NCBI GenBank assembly: GCA_020634375.1
Contig: JACKBX010000008.1
Location: forward strand, 62,001-126,000
Direction: 5' to 3'
DNA: 64,000 nt
DNA from: Ardenticatenaceae bacterium
Lineage (GTDB): Bacteria; Chloroflexota; Anaerolineae; Promineifilales; Promineifilaceae
Shown here: positions 25,880-36,095 of the stretch, piece by piece
How the letters are laid out: every line of letters begins with the position of its first letter
Position numbering within the stretch: position 1 is the stretch's first letter
The notes under the pieces: generated by a model
Told to the model about the DNA's origin: nothing
What the model saw: only the letters and a program-made list of their open reading frames with translations
The model's database searches: none
Made by a program: the position numbers and the translations under genes

Positions 25880-26311
25880 TTACTCCTCGTTGTCTACCAA
25901 CATGAGCACAGCCATATCGGCGTTGTCGCCGGGGCGTTTGCCCATTTTGACCATGCGTGTATATCCACCTGGGCGCTCGGCATAACGTGGTGCGATCTCG
26001 CTAAAGAGATGCTTAACCACATCTACCTGTTCTCGTGCCCCGTCATCATCGCGGGTAACGCGGTAACGAGGCAGCCGAGACGCTGCTAATCGCCGTGCGT
26101 GGACTTCTAGCACTGGGTTTTCTTTGCCATTTGCGATGCCGCGTTTGGCAAGGGTAATCATTTTTTCTGCCGCCGGTCGAATAGTGCGTGCCTTTGCCTC
26201 AGTTGTTACGATTTTTCCATGGCAGAGTAAGTCTGCAATCATATTTTGGCGCAGGGCTTTGCGGTGTGCCGCATCGCGGTTCAAGCGGCGACCATGTACT
26301 CTGTGTCGCAT
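25880..26311 (-). CDS. rplQ: 50S ribosomal protein L17
   Basis: 143 aa, full length (MRHRVHGRRLNRDAAHRKALRQNM, ATTEAKA-like KIVTTEAKARTIRP). It follows rpoA at 93 bp; the gap holds two palindromes. The stop is followed by truA. Confidence 0.98.
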   Translation of the reverse strand: MRHRVHGRRLNRDAAHRKALRQNMIADLLCHGKIVTTEAKARTIRPAAEKMITLAKRGIANGKENPVLEVHARRLAASRLPRYRVTRDDDGAREQVDVVKHLFSEIAPRYAERPGGYTRMVKMGKRPGDNADMAVLMLVDNEE

Positions 26312-26381
26312 CGTTTTTCCTCGTACTTTGTCGTTTCTAAGTCAAAACAAATGGTTGGATTACCAGATGTCTTGAGTGGAA

Positions 26382-26405
26382 ACGGCCGTGCTGTCAGACG
26401 GCCGT
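26382..26405. repeat. Paired ACGGCCGT palindromes at the rpoA-rplQ junction
   Basis: Two full octamers (26382-26389 and 26398-26405) are separated by 8 bp and can pair into a hairpin. The second touches the rpoA stop codon. This is one of the few non-coding placements of the octamer. Confidence 0.75.
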
Positions 26406-27361
26406 TAACCCATCTCTTCGTCGTCAGCCAAGAATCCCTTAACACGCAGTTGCTGTTTTAGCTCGTCCAGGGACTTCTCACCAAAGTTGCGGATGGCAAG
26501 CATGGTTTCTTCGCCACGCTCCAACATTTCCAGCATCTCACCCACTTTGGTAATGCCGGTACGTTTCAGGGAATTGAAGACGCGCACACTCAAATCAAGG
26601 TGTTCAATAGGTGTATCGTAAACCTCATTCGGAATGGCTTCTTCTTCCTCTTCTTCCTCTACCGGCAAGAATGTTTCTTCGCTGACACCAGCCAGAGGGC
26701 GCATATATTGCATCATGATTTGTGCGGACTGTGCTAATGCATCTTCAGGCTTAATAGTGCCATCTGTCCAAATCTGCATGACCAGACGATCAAAATCCGC
26801 ATCCTGCCCTACGCGCATCTTCTCTACGTCATACGATACGCGGAAAATAGGGCTAAAGATAGCATCTACGGGAAGCTCGCCAATGGGCAAACGGCCGCGC
26901 TCCTCAGCTGGAGAAAAGCCGCGTCCTGTTTCGGCCGTCATCTCGATTTCAAGAAAAGCCTCATCCGAATCAACGGTGAACAAATACAAATCAGGATTGA
27001 CGATTTCTGCTTCTGGTGGTGTTTGAATGTCAGCGGCCGTTACAGTGCCTGCTCCATGAACCTCCAACCGCATTCGGGCTGTATCGGTGTCATAAAGACG
27101 CAAGCGAAGCTGCTTCAAATTCAAAATAAGTTGCATCATGTCTTCGCGTACATGGGGTATCGCAGAAAATTCATGCGGTACATCACTGATGCGAACAGAT
27201 GTGATTGCCGAACCAGGAAGCGAAGAAATAAGTACACGGCGGAGAGAATTCCCCACAGTCGCTCCATATCCACGTTCCAAAGGGGCAATGGTAAAACGGC
27301 CGTATTCTTGTGACATAGCCGTACTATCAATTTTTGGTAAAACAAGGTTACTAATAGGCAA
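26405..27361 (-). CDS. rpoA: DNA-directed RNA polymerase subunit alpha
   Basis: 318 aa. The N-terminal dimerisation domain (FTIAPLERGYGATVGNSLRRVLISSLPGSAI) is joined by a very acidic linker with seven consecutive Glu to the C-terminal domain (LDLSVRVFNSLKRTGITKVGEMLEM, RNFGEKSLDELKQQL), which contacts UP elements and activators. TTG at 27361 lies 8 nt after GGGAGGAGG, and the resulting N-terminus fits the family. An internal ATG at codon 16 is less likely. In the canonical alpha operon position between rpsD and rplQ. Confidence 0.97.
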   Translation of the reverse strand: MPISNLVLPKIDSTAMSQEYGRFTIAPLERGYGATVGNSLRRVLISSLPGSAITSVRISDVPHEFSAIPHVREDMMQLILNLKQLRLRLYDTDTARMRLEVHGAGTVTAADIQTPPEAEIVNPDLYLFTVDSDEAFLEIEMTAETGRGFSPAEERGRLPIGELPVDAIFSPIFRVSYDVEKMRVGQDADFDRLVMQIWTDGTIKPEDALAQSAQIMMQYMRPLAGVSEETFLPVEEEEEEEAIPNEVYDTPIEHLDLSVRVFNSLKRTGITKVGEMLEMLERGEETMLAIRNFGEKSLDELKQQLRVKGFLADDEEMG

Positions 27362-27409
27362 GACCGAAACCTCCTCCCAAAATCCTTTGAATAGACTTGG
27401 TCATAAACA

Positions 27410-28048
27410 TTAGCGGGAGTAGTACTCAACAATTAACTGCTCGTTCAATGGGACATCAATATCATCACGAGCAGGTAGATGCAGCACACTACCCACCAAA
27501 TCCCCAGTATTTGCAGTTAACCAACGAGGAATCTGGCGGTCATCATAATCTTGCCGCATTTCCTTAAAATAGGGACGTTGCAGGCTTTCCGGGCGAATAG
27601 AAATCTGATCGCCGACCGACACAAGCGCAGATGGCACATTGGTTTTACGGCCGTTTAGCATAAAATGCCCATGCTGCACCAACTGCCGTGCCTGAGCACG
27701 AGAACTAGCCATACCCAAACGATACACCACATTATCCAGGCGGCATTCCAGATGAACCAACAAATTTGTACCTGTCAGGCCAACCTGCTGCGTAGATCGT
27801 CTAAAATAATTCCTAAACTGCCGTTCCATAACACCATAAATACGGCGTGCCTTCTGCTTTTCACGTAACTGCAACAAGTAGTCAGATGCACGTCCACGAC
27901 GGAACTGAGTTTCCCGTCCATGCTGTCCGGGTGGGTAAGAACGGCGTTCAAAAGAACACTTCGGAGTCAAACAACGCGACCCCTTCAAAAACAGCTTTTC
28001 ACCTTCTCGGCGACAAAGCCGACAAACAGGACCTGTATACCTTGCCAA
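27410..28048 (-). CDS. rpsD: 30S ribosomal protein S4
   Basis: 212 aa, primary 16S rRNA binder and 30S assembly nucleator. This is the zinc-binding form: Cys9, Cys12, Cys26 and Cys31. The S4 RNA-binding domain includes RRLDN-like [22 protein letters not shown]. The start is TTG at 28048, placed 9 nt after GGAGG; no better start exists. In E. coli S4 represses its own operon; no such structure was sought here. Confidence 0.97.
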   Translation of the reverse strand: MARYTGPVCRLCRREGEKLFLKGSRCLTPKCSFERRSYPPGQHGRETQFRRGRASDYLLQLREKQKARRIYGVMERQFRNYFRRSTQQVGLTGTNLLVHLECRLDNVVYRLGMASSRAQARQLVQHGHFMLNGRKTNVPSALVSVGDQISIRPESLQRPYFKEMRQDYDDRQIPRWLTANTGDLVGSVLHLPARDDIDVPLNEQLIVEYYSR

Positions 28049-28128
28049 CTTTCTTTACCTCCAAAAAGTAATTTCATGAGAGGTTTACAGGTGTGGCAAC
28101 CTTTCATCCCTCTCAAAACAATAAAAAA

Positions 28129-28524
28129 TTAAACGCGGCGCTTTTTCGGCGGCCGACAGCCATTATGCGGCACAGGCGTCACGTCTTGAATAGACTTCAC
28201 ACGGATACCAGACGCCTGCAAGGCACGAATAGCCGCTTCACGTCCAGGGCCTGGCCCTTTTACGATAACGTCCATTTCTTGCATGCCATTGTCTTGCGCC
28301 TCGCGGGCTGCATTCTGGCTTGCCAGACGAGCTGCATAAGGCGTACTTTTCCGCGAACCCTTAAAACCCGCGCTGCCAGCGCTGGCCCAAGAAACTGTAT
28401 TTCCGTTCAAGTCCGTAATGGTAACAATCGTGTTATTAAATGTAGCAAAAATGTGAGCCTGCCCTTGAGGCACCATTTTCCTTGCTTTTTTACGTACCTG
28501 TGCTTGTCTTCTACGTCGTCCCAT
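28129..28524 (-). CDS. rpsK: 30S ribosomal protein S11
   Basis: 131 aa, full length ([72 protein letters not shown]). Standard position between rpsM and rpsD. Confidence 0.98.
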   Translation of the reverse strand: MGRRRRQAQVRKKARKMVPQGQAHIFATFNNTIVTITDLNGNTVSWASAGSAGFKGSRKSTPYAARLASQNAAREAQDNGMQEMDVIVKGPGPGREAAIRALQASGIRVKSIQDVTPVPHNGCRPPKKRRV

Positions 28525-28570
28525 TTTAACTCCTCATGGTTGCCAGGCTGGTGCACCCGGCAAGCAAATA

Positions 28571-28951
28571 TTACTTACCCTTACGACGACCGCGTCCAGC
28601 TACAGTCTTCTTCGGGCCTTTACGTGTACGCGCATTCGTCTTTGTACGCTGACCATGTACAGGCAGATGACGACGATGACGCAGCCCACGATAACAACCA
28701 ATTTCCCGTAGACGCTTGATATTCATCGCCACATCACGACGCAGGTCACCTTCAACCATATAATCCTGATCAATCACTTGCCGCAAACGCATGATCTCTG
28801 CTTCCGACAAATCTTTAACCCGTGTATCAGGATTAACCTCGGCTTTTCCTAAAATTTCCTGACTGGCAGACCGACCAATACCATAAATATAGGTCAGGCT
28901 TACCTCTACCCGCTTGTTACGGGGTACGTCAACGCCAGCAATACGAGCCAT
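28571..28951 (-). CDS. rpsM: 30S ribosomal protein S13
   Basis: 126 aa, full length ([42 protein letters not shown], basic C-terminal tail). Directly follows rpmJ. Confidence 0.98.
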   Translation of the reverse strand: MARIAGVDVPRNKRVEVSLTYIYGIGRSASQEILGKAEVNPDTRVKDLSEAEIMRLRQVIDQDYMVEGDLRRDVAMNIKRLREIGCYRGLRHRRHLPVHGQRTKTNARTRKGPKKTVAGRGRRKGK

Positions 28952-29012
28952 AATTCCTCCAGCTAATTCTCCTCAAAGCCTGGCCTTCATAAGCCACACC
29001 TTGCTTACATTC

Positions 29013-29126
29013 TTATCCTTGACGCTGTTTGTGATTGGGATCTACACAAATCACACGAACAACGCCGCGACGTTTAATAATCTTACATTTTGGACAACGC
29101 CGTTTAACAGATGATGATACTTTCAT
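29013..29126 (-). CDS. rpmJ: 50S ribosomal protein L36
   Basis: A 37-aa protein, [20 protein letters not shown] followed by [17 protein letters not shown]. It is the zinc-binding form with Cys11, Cys14, Cys27 and His32. It is too short for ordinary gene calling but clear by sequence and position before rpsM. infA and map, which usually precede it, are absent. Confidence 0.97.
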   Translation of the reverse strand: MKVSSSVKRRCPKCKIIKRRGVVRVICVDPNHKQRQG

Positions 29127-29268
29127 TTGCTCTACTCCGTTCCACTAATAAAGACGTTTGCCTTTATAAATTCTGCCCAATAGGATGCGCTTTTTCGTTT
29201 TGCTGAGCGCAGGCAGACCGATCTACTAGTTTCTCATATTTCTCAAAAACTGTCCAACAATTGAGATT

Positions 29269-29838
29269 TTAGGCGCTTTCAATGGTTTGGCGTAGTGTCT
29301 CTTGGACAGCTTCGATTGATTGATCGCCATCGATCTCTTTTAACAGTCCTCGATTCCGATAGAAGTCCAACAGAGGCGCTGTCTGATGCTGGTATACATT
29401 CATGCGGTTTCGAATGGTTTCCGCATTGTCATCAGCACGTCCTTCAATTTCTGCACGTTTCAACAAGCGCTCAATTAAAACGCTAGTTTCTACATGAATG
29501 AAGGGGACCGCATTGATACGGCCGTTAAACTCTGCTAACAAAGCATCCAACGCCTCAGCCTGCGCTAACGTGCGGGGAAAGCCATCAAGGATTGCACCGT
29601 TGGCACAATCTGGCTGAGAGAGTCTCTGACGTACCATAGCAACGGTTACTTCATCTGGAACAAGGTTCCCTTTATCCATGTACGTCTGTGCCAGCTTTCC
29701 CAACTCAGTCTGGTTATTAAGGTTATGACGAAACAAGTCCCCAGTTGCCACTTGAGGCAAACCCAGGCGTTTTTCCAGCAATTTCGCTTGTGTGCCTTTG
29801 CCGGCCCCGGGGGCTCCCATAAGGACAATATATTTCAT
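29269..29838 (-). CDS. adk: Adenylate kinase, short-LID form
   Basis: Interconverts ATP + AMP and two ADP. 189 aa with P-loop GAPGAGKGTQA, AMP-binding TGDLFRHNL and LDGFPRTLAQAEAL. The LID is the short version without the zinc or beta-hairpin insert (LKRAEIEGRADDNAETIRNRM). The ATG overlaps the secY stop by one base. The 142 bp downstream to rpmJ hold no gene. Confidence 0.96.
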   Translation of the reverse strand: MKYIVLMGAPGAGKGTQAKLLEKRLGLPQVATGDLFRHNLNNQTELGKLAQTYMDKGNLVPDEVTVAMVRQRLSQPDCANGAILDGFPRTLAQAEALDALLAEFNGRINAVPFIHVETSVLIERLLKRAEIEGRADDNAETIRNRMNVYQHQTAPLLDFYRNRGLLKEIDGDQSIEAVQETLRQTIESA

Positions 29839-31226
29839 TACTTGATAAATCCTTCGTAATTACGCATCAGTAGTTGTGCCTCAAGCTGCCGCATTGTGTC
29901 AATGACAACACCAACGACGATGATGAGACCAGAACCACTAATAATAAGTACGCTTTGTTCCAAACCTTGAATGCGTAGGAGATTACCCAATAAAGCCATG
30001 ATTCCAGGCAAAATAGCCACTAAGCCCAAGAACAATGCACCAACTAATGTGATACGGCGAACAACGGCCGTAATATAATCAGCAGTACGTTTCCCAGGGC
30101 GAATACCCGGTATGAACCCACCCTGCCGTTGAAGCGTTTGCGGCAAGTTTTGCTGCTGCACCATGACATCCGTGTAAAAGAAGGTGAATCCAACGACAAA
30201 CAGGAAATAAACAATCCAGTAAATGTAGAAGGAAGCTGATTCTGGCGTTAATGTATTGTTGCCAAAACCACTCACCGTCCGGGCAATATTTTGAAAGAAA
30301 TTACCCTCAACAGACATGTCACCGACAAAGAAGTTGGCAATCAGCGGCGGGAAGGTGAGGATGGACTGAGCAAAGATGATCGGGATCATACCGGCGGTGT
30401 TTACTTTCAAGGGAACAAAGGTACTTTGCCCCTGGTAAACTTTACGACCACGCACACGACGGCCGTACTGCACCGGGATACGTCGTTGACCTTCTTGAAT
30501 CACCACAATCACCAACACAGTCGCCACAGTAATCGTCAAAAAGGCTAATACCGTAAATATACGAGCCGTCATATCATCAATGGCGAACAAGCGAGCCGTG
30601 TTTGGCAAAATCCGCGAGATAATGCCGCCAAAGATAATTAAGGAGATACCTTGCCCAATACCTTCTTCGGTAATACGGTTACCAATCCAAATAGCAAACA
30701 TCGTACCGCCAGTCATAGCAAAAAGCGTCGTGGCTGTCGGCAATAATTGTGCAGCGCCAAAACCAAAGTTAGGCATGATCGTTGCCAAACCATCTGATGT
30801 ACCACCGCCAATACTAATGCCAATCAAACGAACCTGAGCAATAGCTTGCAAGAAAGTCAAGGGTACTGATAGATAGTAGGTAATCCGGTTGATTTTATCA
30901 CGCCCAGATTCACCTTCAGACGCCAACTCTTCCAATTGCGGAATAATCGGCTGCAACAACTGCATAATAATGGAGGCCGTGATATAAGGATACACCCCCA
31001 TTGCCATCACAGAGAAATTGCGCACCGCACCACCTGAAAGCAAATCCAAAAAGTCGATGACCTGGTTACCAGATTGCTGACTGGTGAATTGCAGCCAGGC
31101 AGCAAGGTTTACACCGGGCACCGGAATATTTGCAATCAGGCGATATATCACCAGCATAATAACGGTGAATGTAATTCGCCGACGCAAGTCGGGCAGCGAA
31201 AAGGCAGCACGTACAGATTCAATCAT
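29838..31226 (-). CDS. secY: Protein translocase subunit SecY
   Basis: 462-aa pore subunit of the Sec translocon with ten predicted transmembrane helices. Family features: RITFTVIMLVIYRLIANIPVPG, the plug-region sequence near residues 55-80, and the cytoplasmic loop EGQRRIPVQYGRRV. ATG at 31226 follows GGAGG; an upstream TTG adds ten residues without support. It sits between rplO and adk, the usual spc-operon end. Confidence 0.97.
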   Translation of the reverse strand: MIESVRAAFSLPDLRRRITFTVIMLVIYRLIANIPVPGVNLAAWLQFTSQQSGNQVIDFLDLLSGGAVRNFSVMAMGVYPYITASIIMQLLQPIIPQLEELASEGESGRDKINRITYYLSVPLTFLQAIAQVRLIGISIGGGTSDGLATIMPNFGFGAAQLLPTATTLFAMTGGTMFAIWIGNRITEEGIGQGISLIIFGGIISRILPNTARLFAIDDMTARIFTVLAFLTITVATVLVIVVIQEGQRRIPVQYGRRVRGRKVYQGQSTFVPLKVNTAGMIPIIFAQSILTFPPLIANFFVGDMSVEGNFFQNIARTVSGFGNNTLTPESASFYIYWIVYFLFVVGFTFFYTDVMVQQQNLPQTLQRQGGFIPGIRPGKRTADYITAVVRRITLVGALFLGLVAILPGIMALLGNLLRIQGLEQSVLIISGSGLIIVVGVVIDTMRQLEAQLLMRNYEGFIK

Positions 31227-31271
31227 TGTCTTCTTTCCTCCCAGCCAGGCATTCAATCCCTGACAGGTCTG

Positions 31272-31724
31272 TTAGATAGAAAGCACCTCGATAGTACCAC
31301 CCGCAGCTTCAATCTTTTCCTTAGCTGACACCGAAAAACGATGTGCTTTGATCGTTAAGGGTGTGCTCAATTCACCATCTCCCAGAATGACTACTGGATC
31401 AGTCGCCTTTTTTAGCAAGCCAATCTCATTCAATACTTCTGGGGTAACAGCTTCACCACCAAAATCAAATTCGGTCAGACTTTTCAAGTTAACCGGTGTG
31501 TAATAAATTTTGCGAATGTTGGTAAAACCACGTTTGTATGGCAAACGACGTGCTAAAGGAAGCTGACCGCCCTCAAAATAAACGCCTTTACCACCACCAC
31601 TGCGTGCTTTTTGACCTTTGGTACCACGACCGGCTGTTTTGCCCTGACCGGCGCCTGCACCACGACCCACTCGCTTGCGCTTCTTTTTCGCCCCTTGATT
31701 TGGACGCAGATCGTGTAATTTCAT
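31272..31724 (-). CDS. rplO: 50S ribosomal protein L15
   Basis: 150 aa, full length ([35 protein letters not shown]). Glycine/lysine-rich N-terminal extension typical of L15. Between rpmD and secY. Confidence 0.98.
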   Translation of the reverse strand: MKLHDLRPNQGAKKKRKRVGRGAGAGQGKTAGRGTKGQKARSGGGKGVYFEGGQLPLARRLPYKRGFTNIRKIYYTPVNLKSLTEFDFGGEAVTPEVLNEIGLLKKATDPVVILGDGELSTPLTIKAHRFSVSAKEKIEAAGGTIEVLSI

Positions 31725-31725
31725 G

Positions 31726-31908
31726 CTATTTTACCTCTTCTACTTGAACCAGATGGCTCACTTTGTCGATCATGCCACGAATAACGGCCGTATCCTCGTG
31801 CTCCACCGTCTGATTCAACTTCCGAAACCCGAGAGCCTTAATCGTCGCTTTTTGCTTCTCGTTATACCCAATTGCACTCTTCTGATACGTAATCCGTAAC
31901 TTAGTCAT
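31726..31908 (-). CDS. rpmD: 50S ribosomal protein L30
   Basis: 60 aa from ATG 31908 ([20 protein letters not shown]). The ATG overlaps the rpsE stop by one base. The upstream in-frame extension is discounted. Confidence 0.96.
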   Translation of the reverse strand: MTKLRITYQKSAIGYNEKQKATIKALGFRKLNQTVEHEDTAVIRGMIDKVSHLVQVEEVK

Positions 31909-32438
31909 TATTCCCGACTCCAAAACGGCATTACCTCAGAGGCATCCTTACCTCGGTCGGCAGCTACCTGCTTAACCATCTTCATGCGACGCAAGCCATC
32001 CATCGTAGCCATCATCACATTCAGAACATTGGCACTACCCAATGACTTGGACAAAATATCTTTGTAACCGGCAGCTTCCACAACAGCACGAACACCACCA
32101 CCGGCAATAACACCCGTACCAGGGGATGCTGGCTTCAACAACACTTTTGCAGCACCATGAATCCCAACAATCTCATGTGGCACAGTGGTCCCTACCATTG
32201 CTACCAGTTCCATGTTCTTCCGCGCCGCTTCGAGCGCCTTACGGATGGCATCAGGGACAGAACGTGCTTTACCAATACCAACACCAACACGTCCTTTATT
32301 ATCACCCACAACCACAGTCACACGGAACGCAAAGCGACGGCCACCTTTAATCACCTTCGCAACACGCGTAATGTCAATAATACGCTCATCAAACTCGTTG
32401 CGGTCCTGGTCACGAAAACCCTGTCGTCTTTGACCCAT
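31908..32438 (-). CDS. rpsE: 30S ribosomal protein S5
   Basis: 176 aa, with the N-terminal double-stranded RNA-binding domain ([20 protein letters not shown]) and the C-terminal domain ([20 protein letters not shown]). Preceded by GAGGAG. Confidence 0.98.
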   Translation of the reverse strand: MGQRRQGFRDQDRNEFDERIIDITRVAKVIKGGRRFAFRVTVVVGDNKGRVGVGIGKARSVPDAIRKALEAARKNMELVAMVGTTVPHEIVGIHGAAKVLLKPASPGTGVIAGGGVRAVVEAAGYKDILSKSLGSANVLNVMMATMDGLRRMKMVKQVAADRGKDASEVMPFWSRE

Positions 32439-32455
32439 TACATTCTCCTCTGAAT

Positions 32456-32821
32456 TTAGAACTTCAGGCCGCCTTCACGAGCGCCATCAGCCAAAGCCTG
32501 TACACGACCATGATATAAATAACCACCACGATCAAACACGACTTCCGTAACACCAGCCTCAATTGCACGTTCAGCCAATGCTTTACCAACCAGTGTCGCC
32601 TGTTCTTTCTTGGTCTTACCTGCTAAATTCGGTGCCAACTTCTTATCAATCGTCGAAGCAGACACTAGCGTGTGACCGGCAACATCATCAATGACCTGTG
32701 CATAAATATGGCCCAGGCTACGAAATATATTTAAACGCGGCCGTTCAGGCGTCCCAGAAATCTTCATCCGGATACGCTGATGGCGGCGCTTACGAGCAAT
32801 GTTACTCGACTTAATAGACAT
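32456..32821 (-). CDS. rplR: 50S ribosomal protein L18
   Basis: 121 aa, full length; 5S rRNA-binding protein ([46 protein letters not shown] end). Confidence 0.98.
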   Translation of the reverse strand: MSIKSSNIARKRRHQRIRMKISGTPERPRLNIFRSLGHIYAQVIDDVAGHTLVSASTIDKKLAPNLAGKTKKEQATLVGKALAERAIEAGVTEVVFDRGGYLYHGRVQALADGAREGGLKF

Positions 32822-32835
32822 TCTGGAACTCCCTA

Positions 32836-33378
32836 TTATACCTTGCCAGCCTTACCGGCTTTGCGTCGAATAATTTCTTTGTCGTAGCGAATCCCCTTGC
32901 CTTTATACGGCTCTGGGGGGCGGGTTTTGCGAATACGCGCTGCCAACTCGCCGACAACTTGCTTATCAATACCCGAAACAATAATTGTTTTACTACGGTT
33001 CTCAACAGCAAACTTTACATCTTGTGGTGGCTCAAAGGGAACAGGATGTGAGTAGCCTACATTAAGGACCAAAACATCACCCTGCATTTCAGCTCGATAA
33101 CCAACACCCTCTATTTGCAAGGTTTTGGAAAAGCCTGTATGCACACCAACAACCATATTATTCAACAGAGCGCGGGTTAAGCCGTGTAAAGCTCTATGCT
33201 GCCGGGAATCACTCGGCCGTTGCACAGAGAGAACGCCATCATCCTGCCCTATTGTCATTTCCTCATGAAAGGTTTGGGTCAATGACCCTTTAGGCCCTTT
33301 CACAGTCACAGTGCTGCCTTTAATGTCTACATTAACACCAGACGGCACAGGGATAGGCATTTTACCAATTCGTGACAT
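32836..33378 (-). CDS. rplF: 50S ribosomal protein L6
   Basis: 180 aa from ATG 33378 ([19 protein letters not shown]), which follows GGAGG. A longer frame to 33429 would overlap rpsH and is rejected. C-terminal signature [19 protein letters not shown] is intact. Confidence 0.97.
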   Translation of the reverse strand: MSRIGKMPIPVPSGVNVDIKGSTVTVKGPKGSLTQTFHEEMTIGQDDGVLSVQRPSDSRQHRALHGLTRALLNNMVVGVHTGFSKTLQIEGVGYRAEMQGDVLVLNVGYSHPVPFEPPQDVKFAVENRSKTIIVSGIDKQVVGELAARIRKTRPPEPYKGKGIRYDKEIIRRKAGKAGKV

Positions 33379-33391
33379 GCCAAACCTCCCA

Positions 33392-33799
33392 CTACCAAAC
33401 TTTGCAGATAACTTCGCCACCAATACCAAGCTGGCGAGCTTTCTGCCCTGTCATTAACCCTTTAGATGTCGTGACAATAGCAACGCCCATGCCACTTAAC
33501 ACCCAAGGAATATTATCTTTACCTACATACATGCGCCGTCCCGGTTTACTCACGCGCTGCAAACCTGTTATGACGGAGCGACGGTCACGACGACCACCCA
33601 CATATTTCAGCTTGATTTGTAATGTAGCTCGTGGTTTGCCGGGAATAACTTCGTACCCGTCAATATAGCCTTCATCAAGCAGAACTTGTGCTACCGCTTC
33701 CTTCATTTTGGAATGAGGCATGGCAACAGAAGGGTGCTGCCGTTGCAACGCATTGCGTACACGCGTCAGCATATCAGCAATCGGATCACTCATTGACAT
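33392..33799 (-). CDS. rpsH: 30S ribosomal protein S8
   Basis: 135 aa ([39 protein letters not shown]). In E. coli S8 is the spc operon repressor. ATG 33799 is preceded by GAGG. Confidence 0.98.
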   Translation of the reverse strand: MSMSDPIADMLTRVRNALQRQHPSVAMPHSKMKEAVAQVLLDEGYIDGYEVIPGKPRATLQIKLKYVGGRRDRRSVITGLQRVSKPGRRMYVGKDNIPWVLSGMGVAIVTTSKGLMTGQKARQLGIGGEVICKVW

Positions 33800-33813
33800 A
33801 ATTACACCTCATC

Positions 33814-33996
33814 CTACCAACTAGATTTAACAACGCCGGGAATATTACCCTTCAGCGCTTCTTCGCGGAAACAGATGCGGCAAAGGCCAAAGCGCCGCAT
33901 ATACCCACGAGGACGACCACATAAATTACAGCGATTACGAACGCGAACGCGATATTTGCGTTTTGTTTCACGGGCAATCATTGATTTTTTTGCCAT
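33814..33996 (-). CDS. rpsN: 30S ribosomal protein S14, zinc form
   Basis: 60 aa, type Z S14 with zinc ligands Cys23, Cys26, Cys39 and Cys42 ([20 protein letters not shown]). Normal length for this form. Confidence 0.98.
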   Translation of the reverse strand: MAKKSMIARETKRKYRVRVRNRCNLCGRPRGYMRRFGLCRICFREEALKGNIPGVVKSSW

Positions 33997-34025
33997 TTAT
34001 TTTTCTCCCATTTTTTCCGAGGGAA

Positions 34026-34583
34026 CTATTCAACCTGTGTCTGTCGGAAAGGCATATCCAACATACTTAACAGGTGCCGACCTTCTTCATCTGTTTCAGC
34101 TGTCGTAACGATGCTGACTTCCATGCCTCGAATTTTGTCGATTTTGTCGTAATCAATTTCGGGGAAAATGAGCTGCTCGCGCAGCCCTAAGGTGTAATTT
34201 CCACGCCCGTCAAATGAATCGGGGGAAATCCCTTGGAAGTCTCGTGTACGAGGTAAAGCAACATGAATTAACCGTGTCAGAAAGCTCCACATCCGTTCGC
34301 CACGCAATGTGACTTTTAGTCCAATGGAACGCCCCTCGCGCAACTTGAAGCCAGCGATGGACTTTTTGGCTTTCGTGATAACGGGCTTTTGGCCGGTGAT
34401 TGCCGTGACGTCGTTAACGGCGAAATCTATTGCTTTTGCATTGTCGAGGGCTTCGCCAAGCCCGACATTTACAACTACTTTTGTGATACGTGGTACCTGC
34501 ATGACGCTGCTGTAATTAAATTCTTGCATCAGTGCAGGTACGATGTCTTCTTTATATCTGGTTTTTAGTGGCTTAAATGCCAT
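34026..34583 (-). CDS. rplE: 50S ribosomal protein L5
   Basis: 185 aa, 5S rRNA-binding protein of the central protuberance ([39 protein letters not shown]). Preceded by GGAGGAG. Confidence 0.98.
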   Translation of the reverse strand: MAFKPLKTRYKEDIVPALMQEFNYSSVMQVPRITKVVVNVGLGEALDNAKAIDFAVNDVTAITGQKPVITKAKKSIAGFKLREGRSIGLKVTLRGERMWSFLTRLIHVALPRTRDFQGISPDSFDGRGNYTLGLREQLIFPEIDYDKIDKIRGMEVSIVTTAETDEEGRHLLSMLDMPFRQTQVE

Positions 34584-34671
34584 GTTCTCCTCCGAGTTAA
34601 GTGGCAGGCAGCCTACGCATCTGTTTTCACGTATAGGGCTACCTGGCTCACTCCGAGTGTTGATTTATACC

Positions 34672-34998
34672 TCAATCGAGGGCTACTCCACTTTTCTTAG
34701 CGTAACGAATGCGACGGCCGTCTTCAGTGCGGCGAACCCCAATTCGAGTCGGCTCATCGGTTTCCGGGTCTACCAACATGACATTTGACACGTCGATAGC
34801 TGCTTCAAATTCAATGATGCCGCCCTGGGTTTGTCCGCCACGTCCGCCTGTGGGCTTTGGCCGTTGGTGTTTTTTAACTACATTCACCCCGGCAACCACA
34901 ACGCGATTCTTTTTGGGTAACACACGCAGCACCTTGCCACGCAGACCCTTATCATTTCCTGAAATTACAACTACCTGGTCATTTTCTTTAATGCGCAT
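34672..34998 (-). CDS. rplX: 50S ribosomal protein L24
   Basis: 108 aa from ATG 34998 (MRIKENDQVVVISGNDKGLR), matching the family N-terminus. A TTG two codons upstream is better spaced from GAGG and may be the real start. KOW motif at the N-terminus. Confidence 0.96.
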   Translation of the reverse strand: MRIKENDQVVVISGNDKGLRGKVLRVLPKKNRVVVAGVNVVKKHQRPKPTGGRGGQTQGGIIEFEAAIDVSNVMLVDPETDEPTRIGVRRTEDGRRIRYAKKSGVALD

Positions 34999-35015
34999 GA
35001 TCAATCACATCCTCA

Positions 35016-35387
35016 TTACAGTACTTCTGGAGCCAGGGATAAAATTCGGCTAAAGCCCATCTCCCGCAGTTCACGAGCAACCGGGCCAAAGATACGAGTA
35101 CCAACCGGCGATTTTCCATCTGCCGCCAGGATCACGGCCGCATTGTCATCAAAACGAATATAACTGCCATCATCGCGTTTATATTCCTTTTTTGTCCGAA
35201 CAATCACAGCCTTGACAATTGTACTTTTCTTAACGTTCGAGTTGGGCACAGATTTCTTGACCGTTGCGGTTACAACGTCACCTACTCGACCATAGCGCCG
35301 TTTGGAGCCGCCCATCACCTGAATGACAAGCAGTTCACGAGCGCCAGAATTATCAGCTACAGTCAATCGACTTTCTCGTTGAATCAT
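35016..35387 (-). CDS. rplN: 50S ribosomal protein L14
   Basis: 123 aa, full length ([40 protein letters not shown]). Also the binding surface for RsfS, which is encoded at 60.7 kb. Confidence 0.98.
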   Translation of the reverse strand: MIQRESRLTVADNSGARELLVIQVMGGSKRRYGRVGDVVTATVKKSVPNSNVKKSTIVKAVIVRTKKEYKRDDGSYIRFDDNAAVILAADGKSPVGTRIFGPVARELREMGFSRILSLAPEVL

Positions 35388-35407
35388 CGTTTACCACTCT
35401 CCTCAAA

Positions 35408-35659
35408 CTATTTTGCGCGTTCCAGGATGGAAACGACGGCCCAACGCTTGTGTCGGCTGATTGGCCGTGATTCAATGATCTGAACCCGATCACCCAACTG
35501 ACATGCATTTTCTTCATCATGCGCTTTGTATTTACGTACCAAACGCATAACTTTTCCGTAACGTGGATGTCGTTTGGCAGTTGTAACAGCCACAGTCACG
35601 GTCTTGTCCATTTTGTCGCTGGTTACGACACCAATCAGTCGCTTTCTTTGCTCTCTCAT
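35408..35659 (-). CDS. rpsQ: 30S ribosomal protein S17
   Basis: 83 aa, full length (RLIGVVTSDKMDKTVTVAVT, GDRVQIIESRPISRHKRW). Confidence 0.98.
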   Translation of the reverse strand: MREQRKRLIGVVTSDKMDKTVTVAVTTAKRHPRYGKVMRLVRKYKAHDEENACQLGDRVQIIESRPISRHKRWAVVSILERAK

Positions 35660-35666
35660 CTCTCAC

Positions 35667-36095
35667 CTACCCTGCAATCTGATAGCTGGTCACCAGGCGC
35701 GGTGCTTGTTTAGACTGCCGTGCTTTGCGACCCTGCGGGTGTTTTTTGTTCAAATTCACCATAGCAACAGCGATCTCGCTGCCATCGCCATCAACAAATT
35801 GGACGCGCCACGCACTGTCTTCGTATTGGAAACGGGCTGTAGCTTTCCATTCTTTCCCGGTCAATGCCTGGGCAATTTCTGGCTCGCTCACGGCCGTTTC
35901 TTTAGCAACCTGCCGCGCATGCAACACCGTCTCCAACTGCGCAATCTCGCGCTTCACATGCTTTAGACGCGCATAATTTTCCAACCGTGCCGATGCCTTT
36001 TGAAAGCGCAAGTTAAATAGTTCTTCTCGTGCATTCTCCAGCATCTCATTCAGCTTATCGCCGCTCATTTCACGTAATTCAACAATATTTAACAT
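35667..36095 (-). CDS. rpmC: 50S ribosomal protein L29 with long C-terminal extension
   Basis: Residues 1-66 are a normal L29 (LREMSGDKLNEMLENAREEL, FNLRFQKASARLENYARLK), located near the polypeptide exit tunnel. Residues 67-142 are an extension absent from the usual 60-75-aa protein. It looks like a small mixed alpha/beta module (WKATARFQYEDSAWRVQFVD) with a basic tail. The junction region encodes ETAV from an ACGGCCGT palindrome. The ATG overlaps the rplP stop by one base. Confidence 0.92.
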   Translation of the reverse strand: MLNIVELREMSGDKLNEMLENAREELFNLRFQKASARLENYARLKHVKREIAQLETVLHARQVAKETAVSEPEIAQALTGKEWKATARFQYEDSAWRVQFVDGDGSEIAVAMVNLNKKHPQGRKARQSKQAPRLVTSYQIAG

